Positions 1 to 7,859 of a stretch of 64,000 nt of DNA are shown here, piece after piece. A model generated the notes under the pieces. That model was not told where the DNA came from and searched no databases. It was given only the letters and a program-made list of their open reading frames with translations. Each line of letters opens with the position of its first letter. Position 1 is the first letter of the stretch. The stretch is taken from the NCBI RefSeq assembly GCF_042646125.1, contig NZ_JBHRSW010000043.1:62001-126000 (forward strand), in the 5' to 3' direction. Source of the DNA: Glaciecola flavus. Lineage in GTDB: Bacteria; Pseudomonadota; Gammaproteobacteria; Enterobacterales; Alteromonadaceae. A program made the translations under genes and the position numbers.

Positions 1-191
1 AAATGAGAAATGTCCAGCAGCAACTAAATACCTTGGGTTATGACGTCGGTACAACCGACGGTATTATGGGGCCTGCGACGAGAAATGGCATTAGAAAGTT
101 CCAAATGGACAGTCAATTAGTGGCGGATGGTTTTCCTTCAAAAGAAACCTTGTCTGCGTTGCGGACAAAAGCGCTTGAGAAAGGAATTTAG
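1..191 (+). CDS. C-terminal end of a peptidoglycan-binding domain protein (partial)
   Basis: The window opens inside this reading frame, and the visible 62 residues form a peptidoglycan-binding type 1 fold: VQQQLNTLGYDVG, then DGIMGPATRNGIRKFQ, the classic helix pattern with the D-G-x-x-G-P-x-T signature. Such domains target cell-wall enzymes to murein; a C-terminal copy is typical of MltB-type lytic transglycosylases, but the catalytic part lies outside the window, so the enzyme type is only a guess. The ATG at base 3 is probably an internal methionine, because the domain would otherwise stand alone. The next gene, purU, is on the same strand about 125 nt downstream. Confidence 0.6.
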   Translation, partial: MRNVQQQLNTLGYDVGTTDGIMGPATRNGIRKFQMDSQLVADGFPSKETLSALRTKALEKGI

Positions 192-316
192 ATGCGTATT
201 ATGCTCTCCCCAATACACTGACATACAAATATATTCTAAGCCTATGGTTTAATGGGTGATTGGCGACTAGCCGAACACGATGTATGTCGACGAAATTTAC
301 TAAAAGGATAAATACT

Positions 317-1186
317 TTGTCTTCTACGATTCGGCTTATTATTGACTGTCCTGACAAAGTCGGCTTAGTGGCCGCCGTATCAGAATTTCTCGCGCAGCAC
401 AGCGTGAACATACTTGAAGCCAGTCACCATACCGACAAACAACAAAACCGTTTTTTTATGCGGCATGAGATTGTCGCTATCGATGAACATTTGTCAGAAC
501 AAACGAAAGCTTTCAACGAGCAAGAGTTTAGAGAAGATTTCGCCGCGCTTGCGGTAAAATACGAAATGAACTGGTCGCTCAAAAACGCTTGTAATAAACA
601 AAACGTGGCCTTGCTGGCAAGTCATGAAGCACATTGTTTAAATGACGTTTTGCACCGCTGGCACACCGGTGAATTGCATTGTGATATACCGTGTATTATT
701 GCCAATCATGAAAAAATGCGCCAATACGCTGATTGGTATAAGGTGCCTTTTCATCACGTTGATTTTTCTGACAAGCCTCGTGCCTTTGCCGAAATAAACG
801 CGCTCTTGCATCGCTACAACACAGATGTCGCCGTACTTGCGCGCTTTATGCAAATTGTACCCGATGATTTGTGTCAGGAATGGGCGGGACGAATGATCAA
901 CATACACCATAGTTTCTTGCCTTCGTTTGCTGGTGCGAAGCCTTATCAACAAGCGTATGACAGAGGCGTAAAACTGATAGGTGCCACCTGTCATTATGTA
1001 ACTAAAGACTTGGATGAAGGCCCGATAATCGAACAGGAAGTAATGCGCATCAGTCATAGTGATGGTGTTGAAGATATGGTTCGAAAAGGCAAGCGTTGCG
1101 AGATAAATGCACTAGCTAACGGGCTACGTTATCACCTTGAAGACCGCGTGATTATTTGCCAACACAAAACGGTTGTTTTTGACTGA
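317..1186 (+). CDS. purU: Formyltetrahydrofolate deformylase
   Basis: Hydrolyses 10-formyl-THF to formate and THF, balancing one-carbon pools and supplying formate to PurT in purine synthesis; cytosolic. An N-terminal ACT-like domain (about residues 1-80, with CPDKVGLVAAVSEFL) precedes a formyltransferase fold. The family's catalytic trio is visible as N195 and H197 in NIHHSFLPSFAGAKP and D233 in KDLDEGP. I chose the TTG at 317 because AAAGGA lies 8 nt upstream and the resulting 289 residues match the usual 280; an in-frame ATG at 284 and a TTG at 260 have no Shine-Dalgarno. Followed by a long hairpin at 1209-1258. Confidence 0.9.
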   Translation: MSSTIRLIIDCPDKVGLVAAVSEFLAQHSVNILEASHHTDKQQNRFFMRHEIVAIDEHLSEQTKAFNEQEFREDFAALAVKYEMNWSLKNACNKQNVALLASHEAHCLNDVLHRWHTGELHCDIPCIIANHEKMRQYADWYKVPFHHVDFSDKPRAFAEINALLHRYNTDVAVLARFMQIVPDDLCQEWAGRMINIHHSFLPSFAGAKPYQQAYDRGVKLIGATCHYVTKDLDEGPIIEQEVMRISHSDGVEDMVRKGKRCEINALANGLRYHLEDRVIICQHKTVVFD

Positions 1187-1208
1187 CAATTTAGGCAATG
1201 TTCCTTTA

Positions 1209-1258
1209 GGGTCTGTTGATCTTTGCTTTACAATTTTGCAGTAGAGATCAATAGACCC
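1209..1258. other. Intergenic hairpin between purU and the M3 peptidase
   Basis: Inverted repeat with 14-base arms at 1209-1222 (GGGTCTGTTGATCT) and 1245-1258 (AGATCAATAGACCC), with a single G-T mismatch that would be a wobble pair in RNA, and a 22-nt loop. No U-run follows, so it is not a textbook intrinsic terminator. It could end purU transcription, sit in the 5' leader of the next gene, or be a short dispersed repeat. Confidence 0.55.
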
Positions 1259-1339
1259 CAACCAAACTTAAAACAAAAAGTCAAAGCCGCTATGCATCCA
1301 AAGTAGTAGCGCCGCGACAAATTACATAGGACGACAGAC

Positions 1340-3526
1340 ATGAAAAAATTGAGTTTGGGTGCCTTAACGGTATCGCTGAGCTTAGTACTGAACGCTTGTT
1401 CTCGTGTTGAGCAAGTTGAAATACCGAACGCAGACAGTACCCCACAAGAAGTACAAGTCAATGTCAACGATAAAAACCCGCTTTTAGCTGAATTTTCTGG
1501 ATTGTACGAGGGAGTACCTGCGTTCGACAAAATGGATCTCGAGTATTTACTGCCCGCAATTGAAACGGGTATCGCCGAGTCTTTGCGCGAACACGATGCC
1601 ATTGCTAATAACAGTGAGGCAGCGAACTTCGAAAACACTATTGTCGCGATGGAAAGAGCAGGGCAATCTCTACAGCGCGTATTTACTTATTACGGCATAT
1701 GGCGATCAAATATGTCCAGCCCCGAATTCAGGGAGATTCAACGCGAAATCACGCCTAAAATCAGCGAATACTCATCCAAAATCACCCAAAACGCAAAATT
1801 GTTTGAGCGAATCAAAACAGTATATGAGAGCGAAGCGTTTTCTTCTTTAAATGAAGAAGAAAAACGAATTACACGCGCTTACTATAATAATTTTGTTGGC
1901 AATGGTGCGACCTTAGATGAAGCTGGCAAAGCACGTTTTGCTCAAATCAACCAAGATTTAGCAGAGTTACACCGTCAATTTGGTTCGAACGTGCTTGCTG
2001 ATGAAGAAAATTATGACATTTTCCTCACTAAAGAGCAGTTGGATGGTTTGCCTGAGTCATTTGTTAAAGCTGCGGCAAATCTTGCCAAAGAAAGAGGTCA
2101 GGAAGGTAAATATGCAATAACTAATACTCGTTCATCTATGGATCCCTTCCTCACCTATTCTACTGACCGTGCTTTGCGCGAACAAGTTTGGAACAACTAC
2201 TATAATCGCGGGGACAATGGCGACGAATTTGATAATAACGAGATAATTAAGGCCATTCTTACGCTCAGGCATGAAAGAGTACAAATGCTCGGTTTTGAAA
2301 ACTACGCTCAATGGCGTCTGCAGGATCGTATGGCAAAATCACCAGAAAATGCAATGACGCTAATGGAGCAAGTTTGGCCGGCCGCTTTAGCACGTGTTAA
2401 AGAAGAAGTAGCCGACATGCAAGCCATTGCTGACCAAGAAGGGGCAGATATCACTATTCAACCTTGGGACTATCGTTTTTACGCCGAGAAAGTGCGCAAA
2501 GCCAAGTATGACCTAGACTCCAACGAAGTGAAACAATATTTGCAGCTTGATAAATTACGTGATGCCATGTTCTACGTCGCGGGTCGTCTTTTTAACTTTA
2601 GCTTTTCTCCCGCACCTGCTGGCAGTGTACCGGTATTTCATGAGGATGTGAGTGTTTGGGAAGTCAAAGACAAAAATACTGGAAAGTTCATTGGTCTATG
2701 GTATTTGGATCCTTTTGCTCGTAAAGGAAAACGCTCCGGCGCATGGGCAACATATTACAGAAGTTATACAACATTTGACGGCGAGACAAATGTGTTGTCT
2801 TCCAACAATTCAAATTTTGTGAAAGGGGCAGAAGGCGAAGCCACGCTGATTTCTTGGGACGATGCCGAAACCTATTTTCACGAGTTTGGTCACGCTCTCC
2901 ACTTTTTGGCAGCCAATGTAAAATATCCAAGTTCTCATAACGGTGTACGGGACTATACAGAATTTCAATCACAGTTATTGGAGCGCTGGTTGTTGACAGA
3001 TGAAGTCATTAATAACTACTTGGTTCACCACAAAACTGGCGAAGCTATTCCCACTGAGTTAGTCAACAAAATAAAAAAAGCAGCAAGTTTTAACGAAGGT
3101 TTCAAAACCACTGAATACATGGCATCGGCTATCATGGATTTGTTGTATCACACCACTGATCCAGCCTTGATCGAGCCAGACGCTTTTGAAAAAGCACAAC
3201 TTACTCGTTTGGGTATGCCGAGTGAAATTGTTATGCGTCATCGCTCACCACATTTCCAACATGTGTTTTCAAGTGAAGGCTATGCAGCAGCCTATTATGG
3301 CTACATGTGGGCGGAAGTACTGACTTCGGACGCGGCAGAAGCCTTTGCCAGCGCACCGGGTGGGTTTTACGACCAAGCCCTGAGTGAAAAACTGGTAAAA
3401 TATTTATTTGCTGTCCGTAACGCAATGGATCCATCAGAAGCATATCGACTATTCAGAGGACGTGATGCAAATGTAGAAGCCCTAATGCGGGATAGAGGCT
3501 TTCCAATCGATTCACCAGATAGCTAG
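1340..3526 (+). CDS. M3 family zinc metallopeptidase, lipoprotein (Dcp-like peptidyl-dipeptidase)
   Basis: Thimet-oligopeptidase family enzyme that degrades oligopeptides, most like bacterial Dcp, which removes C-terminal dipeptides. The zinc site is plain: H514-E-F-G-H518 and the third ligand E541 in the RDYTEF segment, matching the 'DFVE' of Dcp. Unlike cytosolic E. coli Dcp it starts with a signal peptide and lipobox (LNAC, lipidated Cys20), so it should be anchored in the envelope, facing the periplasm. Length 728 residues, slightly over Dcp because of the leader and an acidic linker. It probably forms its own transcript and is convergent with waaA. Confidence 0.88.
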   Translation: MKKLSLGALTVSLSLVLNACSRVEQVEIPNADSTPQEVQVNVNDKNPLLAEFSGLYEGVPAFDKMDLEYLLPAIETGIAESLREHDAIANNSEAANFENTIVAMERAGQSLQRVFTYYGIWRSNMSSPEFREIQREITPKISEYSSKITQNAKLFERIKTVYESEAFSSLNEEEKRITRAYYNNFVGNGATLDEAGKARFAQINQDLAELHRQFGSNVLADEENYDIFLTKEQLDGLPESFVKAAANLAKERGQEGKYAITNTRSSMDPFLTYSTDRALREQVWNNYYNRGDNGDEFDNNEIIKAILTLRHERVQMLGFENYAQWRLQDRMAKSPENAMTLMEQVWPAALARVKEEVADMQAIADQEGADITIQPWDYRFYAEKVRKAKYDLDSNEVKQYLQLDKLRDAMFYVAGRLFNFSFSPAPAGSVPVFHEDVSVWEVKDKNTGKFIGLWYLDPFARKGKRSGAWATYYRSYTTFDGETNVLSSNNSNFVKGAEGEATLISWDDAETYFHEFGHALHFLAANVKYPSSHNGVRDYTEFQSQLLERWLLTDEVINNYLVHHKTGEAIPTELVNKIKKAASFNEGFKTTEYMASAIMDLLYHTTDPALIEPDAFEKAQLTRLGMPSEIVMRHRSPHFQHVFSSEGYAAAYYGYMWAEVLTSDAAEAFASAPGGFYDQALSEKLVKYLFAVRNAMDPSEAYRLFRGRDANVEALMRDRGFPIDSPDS

Positions 3527-3541
3527 CAGTTTACCGTCATC

Positions 3542-3586
3542 GTGACATTGCTGAACAAAAAGTTCATTAAAAGTTCAGCATGTCAC
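3542..3586. terminator. Hairpin between convergent M3 peptidase and waaA
   Basis: GTGACA-TT-GCTGAAC at 3542-3556 pairs with GTTCAGC-A-TGTCAC at 3573-3586, a 14-bp stem with one bulge and a 16-nt loop. It lies between two convergent genes and abuts the waaA stop codon. Neither side has a good U-run, so a bidirectional terminator role is an inference from position. Confidence 0.45.
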
Positions 3587-4917
3587 TATAGCAATTCTGA
3601 CAAAACTGCTAATGTATCATCAACAGCACCCGTATTGGACTGCAAGACCTGTTGGCTAGATTTACCAGCCGTGAAGGCTGTATTCGGATTGTCTATCCAT
3701 GTAGCCAAGGTCTCATCAAGCGCTTCTTGAGAATCGACAATTGACAAAGCCCCATATTGCGCCAATTGTTGGCATATAGTGGGGTTGTTAAAAATACTTG
3801 GCCCCATAAGCATGGGTTTGCAATATACGGCGCACTCCAAGGCGTTATGGCCACCTTTGTCTGCAAAGCTTCCTCCGATAAATGCATAATCACCCGCAGC
3901 GTATGCTGCTTTTAACCAACCCATGACATCAAGCAGTAAGATATCTGCTTCAGTTCCAGAGCTCAACATGCCATGCCTATCTGAATGACTGGTGTAACGG
4001 CTTGTTCTCCAACCACTTGCCTTGCACAACTCAAATACTTCGTCGAAGCGATGAGGATGGCGTGGCACAACGATCAGCGCTAACTCTGGATGTGTCGTTT
4101 TTAGAGAAGAAAAACAAGACAATAGCATTTTTTCTTCTGGATCATGGGAGCTAGCGCACACCAGCACTTTTTTGTTTTCTAGAACAAAATACTTCCGTAA
4201 GCATTGCGCCTTTGCGTCATCTTCCACCTCTTTCTTAACGTCAAACTTCATATTTTTTGATAGGCGAACCTGCGACTTAAACAAGCCAAGTGATAAGAAA
4301 TTTTCATAAGAAGATTGATTCTGAGCAAATATGTATGAAAACTTTCGAAGTGCAGGTCTGAATACTTTGCTCAATCTCTTGTATGTTGAAAGTGAATTGT
4401 CACTCATACGAGCATTGAGTAGACACACAGGTATGTTTTTTTTCCAGCAGGCGTTGAGCATATTTGGCCAGATTTCGACTTCCGTAATACACACAAGCTT
4501 CAAAGGTATTCGAGCAATAAATCGATTCATAACTAACGGGATATCCATCGGTAGAAAACCATGTATTACCTTGTCACTAAACACCTGTTGAGCATGATAC
4601 GCACCAGTTACAGATGACGTCGTCAACAATATTTTATGCTCTGGATACTCCTCCAATATTCGCTGAATCAGTTTAGCCGCAGCATTCACCTCACCTACAG
4701 AAACACAGTGAAATAGTACACTTGCGCTATCTGCACCATCGGGCAGTCGACCAAAACGTTCTAGAAAACTGCGATTTGCTGATAACTTATTGGTGTCTCC
4801 TGCCCGCAACTTCTTAAAATTTAAGGCCAGATAGAATGGTAACAGTAAGAGTAGTATGAAAGTGTAGAGGTAACGCCAAAAATGGTGACTGACCGAAAGT
4901 GATACAGCTTGATTCAT
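3586..4917 (-). CDS. waaA: 3-deoxy-D-manno-octulosonic acid (Kdo) transferase
   Basis: Adds Kdo to lipid IVA at the cytosolic face of the inner membrane, an early step of LPS core assembly. It has an N-terminal membrane anchor (about residues 12-32), the ERFGRLP motif, the catalytic glutamate E76 in VSVGEV, the TEVEIWPN motif and a C-terminal GGHNALE nucleotide-sugar segment; 443 residues is close to the usual 425. Its ATG overlaps the stop of the upstream hybrid kinase by 4 nt (ATGA), implying coupled translation. Whether the enzyme is mono- or bifunctional cannot be read from the sequence. Confidence 0.93.
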   Translation of the reverse strand: MNQAVSLSVSHHFWRYLYTFILLLLLPFYLALNFKKLRAGDTNKLSANRSFLERFGRLPDGADSASVLFHCVSVGEVNAAAKLIQRILEEYPEHKILLTTSSVTGAYHAQQVFSDKVIHGFLPMDIPLVMNRFIARIPLKLVCITEVEIWPNMLNACWKKNIPVCLLNARMSDNSLSTYKRLSKVFRPALRKFSYIFAQNQSSYENFLSLGLFKSQVRLSKNMKFDVKKEVEDDAKAQCLRKYFVLENKKVLVCASSHDPEEKMLLSCFSSLKTTHPELALIVVPRHPHRFDEVFELCKASGWRTSRYTSHSDRHGMLSSGTEADILLLDVMGWLKAAYAAGDYAFIGGSFADKGGHNALECAVYCKPMLMGPSIFNNPTICQQLAQYGALSIVDSQEALDETLATWIDNPNTAFTAGKSSQQVLQSNTGAVDDTLAVLSELL

Positions 4918-7667
4918 AAGTAGTTTGCGATTGTTTTTATTAGTTGATGCTTATTAAAGGGTTTTTGAATAACATCGTCCATCCCGACACTATAACACTT
5001 TGCCACTTCATCATTAAGCACATGTGCAGTAGCAGCAATTATTGGAAGATTTCGACATTTTTCGTCATTAGAATTTCGAATGATTGTTGTACATTCATAA
5101 CCATCCATCTCTGGCATTTGGCAATCCATCACAATAATATCTATATCATCGTGTTCTGCCAGTTTTGTCAGGGCTAGTTCTCCATTTTCGGCAATCGTTA
5201 TTTTCCCTGCAATACCATTTAGCATTTCTTTAAAAATCATTTGATTGATTTCATTATCCTCAACAACGAGTAAGTGCTTACCTTCAAGTTTTCTAGAGGA
5301 CGAATTCATGTAAGCTTCGTAGTACTTTTCAACAATTAACAACTGTTCCTCTATGTCGCTCGTTGAATCAGGCATCCTATCAACATACATGACATGTTCG
5401 CAATCTTCGAGGTATGCTGATTCTCCGCGCTTAGAATAGGAAAAAAGCAAAATTTGCTGTTCAGAAATAAGTCGCTCAACGGCCTGCTTGACCACTTTTA
5501 GAGGTTTGGTAAGCCATTCGACAAACAATAACACAATCTTAATCTGATCATTTTGTTTGAGTTGTTGCAGAACTTCCGTCTCATTTTCACAAATTACAAT
5601 TGAAACATTTAGACGCTCTGTTGCACTTACCCATTTTGCCTTGCTTTGTTTTGTTACCATAATTAGCACAGGCGGAATATTCACACTAACGGCTTGCGCA
5701 CTTTTAACCGACGCAAGCTCATAGGGCAAGGTAAACCAGAAGGTCGAGCCCGTCCCCAATACACTGTCAACACCAATATGGCCACCTAAGTTAGTCACCA
5801 GCGCCTTACTAATGGCCAAGCCCAACCCGGTTCCATCATGTTGTCGGGCATAAGACATATCGAGTTGGCGAAAAGCTTCAAACAACATTTCCTGATCTTC
5901 TTCTCGAATACCAGGCCCCGTATCACTAACTGAAAAGACAAGCTCATTTTCTGAATTTCTCGTAATATTGACGGAGATAGACCCAAATACCGTAAATTTA
6001 ACCGCATTCGATAAAACATTATTAAGAATTTGTTCTAACTTCTCCCCATCTGCCATCATGTGCTCTGGCACATCGTCCTCGATTCTCATACTAAACATTA
6101 AGCCCTTGCGCTCACAGGCAACTTTATGGGCAAACACTACTTGCTGCATCAATGTGTAAATCGACAACTCAGACTTATGAACATCATCTGGATATTCTTC
6201 TAGTTTCGCATAAGTCAGTACTTGATTGACTAGAGACAAAAGAGTCGAGGCACTCTTGGACAGAACAGATAGGTATTCTGCTTGCTGCTCACTTAAATTT
6301 GTTTCAGAGAGGATTTCGGAAACGCCCAAAATGCCGTTAATGGGAGTACGCAACTCATGACTCATATTTGCCAAAAACGCACTTTTTGCACGAATACCGC
6401 GTTCAGCTTCAATTGCAGACAGACGCATATGGGTAATATCTTGAAACGCCCCCTTCAGCATTGCCGCTTTACCTTCTTTAAACTCTATGTAGCCCACAGC
6501 ACGTACCCATATGTCACGTTCTTTAGCGGTTAGGAACGGCAATTCCAAGTCAAATGGCTCACCCGTGTGAATAGAGTTTTCGATGGCTTTTTCAATCACT
6601 GGGCGTGACTGATTGGTATAAAATGAAATTGCGGTATCGACATCCATGGGAATACCAACGGGGAGTTCATGAATTAAATAGACCTCATCTGACCAAGTCA
6701 ATTCATTGGTTTCAATATCCAAGGTGTAGTAGCCAATCTTGGCAATTTTAGCAATGGTAGCCAATAACTGGCTACTCTCCTCTAAATCGTGTTGTAAACG
6801 TTCAAACTCCGTGGTGTCATTGATGTATAGAACATTTCCCTTCAAGTTGTATTGGGATTGTGTGGGGCTTAACATCATACTCAAGTTTTTGAAATTCCCA
6901 TTAACATTGAGCAGAAAACTTCGCTTTAAGGGAAGGCCGTCTTCGTATGCTTGAAACAAGTCATATAATTCTTCGCGGTAGTCAGAGAAAACCTCATTGA
7001 GGCTTTTGCCAATCAAATCCTGTATGTTTTTGTTTAATAAAAAAGCCAAGGATTTGTTCACCCACGTTACTTGATGATTTTCGTCGGTGATAAGCACGCT
7101 GCTATTACTGGCATCTGCAACTTGTATTAGACGCTTTTGTTCGTTCATTCTGCTGCGAAGCAATTCTGATCTTCGCATATCACGTGCCAGTGCCTCAGAA
7201 CTTTCTTGTGCTTCAGTTATATTTGCAATAACAAACGTTTCGCCTTCTAAGGTCAATGTATTTAAACCAATGCATACGTCTATGCGTTCGCCCGATCTAT
7301 TGAGGCAGGGAAAAACCGTTCCATTTCCCATTTGTCGACGCTCTGGCGAGATAAAATATCGTTTGAACATCTCTTCATGACCAAAACGAAACTCTCGAGG
7401 CAATAACAAGTCAATAGATTGATGAACAAGCTCATAATCTTGGTAGCCAAATAGAAATCGCACAGCATCGTTGCAATATCTTATTTTTGCGTTTTCATCA
7501 ACCAATAGAATTGCAGCAGTGCAAGCAGCAAATATCTCTTCGACAGATTTCGAAAATGCACCAAGCAAGTCAATAGAGGTATTGTTCTTCATATTCGCCA
7601 CGTAATGTGTGATACCAAAAGTACTACTTTGGGCAAATGGTATTCGATTAGTTACTACATATACCAT
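4914..7667 (-). CDS. PAS-domain hybrid sensor histidine kinase/response regulator
   Basis: Soluble hybrid kinase of 917 residues with no clear membrane segment. Order: three PAS-like domains (about 40-150, 170-285, 300-415), HisKA with phospho-acceptor H437 in FLANMSHELRTP, HATPase with an N box (NNVLSNAVKF) and DTGPGI and GTGLGLAI motifs, a receiver-like stretch lacking a recognisable phospho-aspartate (about 660-775), and an intact C-terminal receiver with D848 in VMDCQMPEMDG. No output domain, so it probably signals through a phosphorelay. Overlaps waaA by 4 nt. The start is uncertain: ATG at 7667 is used, ATG at 7592 would drop 25 residues. Divergent from the sigma-54 activator. The signal sensed is unknown. 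Confidence 0.85.
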   Translation of the reverse strand: MVYVVTNRIPFAQSSTFGITHYVANMKNNTSIDLLGAFSKSVEEIFAACTAAILLVDENAKIRYCNDAVRFLFGYQDYELVHQSIDLLLPREFRFGHEEMFKRYFISPERRQMGNGTVFPCLNRSGERIDVCIGLNTLTLEGETFVIANITEAQESSEALARDMRRSELLRSRMNEQKRLIQVADASNSSVLITDENHQVTWVNKSLAFLLNKNIQDLIGKSLNEVFSDYREELYDLFQAYEDGLPLKRSFLLNVNGNFKNLSMMLSPTQSQYNLKGNVLYINDTTEFERLQHDLEESSQLLATIAKIAKIGYYTLDIETNELTWSDEVYLIHELPVGIPMDVDTAISFYTNQSRPVIEKAIENSIHTGEPFDLELPFLTAKERDIWVRAVGYIEFKEGKAAMLKGAFQDITHMRLSAIEAERGIRAKSAFLANMSHELRTPINGILGVSEILSETNLSEQQAEYLSVLSKSASTLLSLVNQVLTYAKLEEYPDDVHKSELSIYTLMQQVVFAHKVACERKGLMFSMRIEDDVPEHMMADGEKLEQILNNVLSNAVKFTVFGSISVNITRNSENELVFSVSDTGPGIREEDQEMLFEAFRQLDMSYARQHDGTGLGLAISKALVTNLGGHIGVDSVLGTGSTFWFTLPYELASVKSAQAVSVNIPPVLIMVTKQSKAKWVSATERLNVSIVICENETEVLQQLKQNDQIKIVLLFVEWLTKPLKVVKQAVERLISEQQILLFSYSKRGESAYLEDCEHVMYVDRMPDSTSDIEEQLLIVEKYYEAYMNSSSRKLEGKHLLVVEDNEINQMIFKEMLNGIAGKITIAENGELALTKLAEHDDIDIIVMDCQMPEMDGYECTTIIRNSNDEKCRNLPIIAATAHVLNDEVAKCYSVGMDDVIQKPFNKHQLIKTIANYL

Positions 7668-7859
7668 TACCTAAAGCCCTTAATTTGTCTAGATCTTCGT
7701 ATAATAAAATTGTCAGCTCAAAGGGCTGATTATCTTGAAATAAGTCTTTGGTAAAAAGAGCTTGATTAGCATGAATCTTTATGAGGTGTTCAGCTTAAGA
7801 AAAGCACGATTGGTGCCGATAAAAAACTAAACACTGCCATCTTTATTACTAAAGCATTT

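Noticed and set aside
638..1057. Antisense frame of 139 codons within purU
   Set aside because: Fully inside purU, whose catalytic motifs are intact on the other strand; no independent support.
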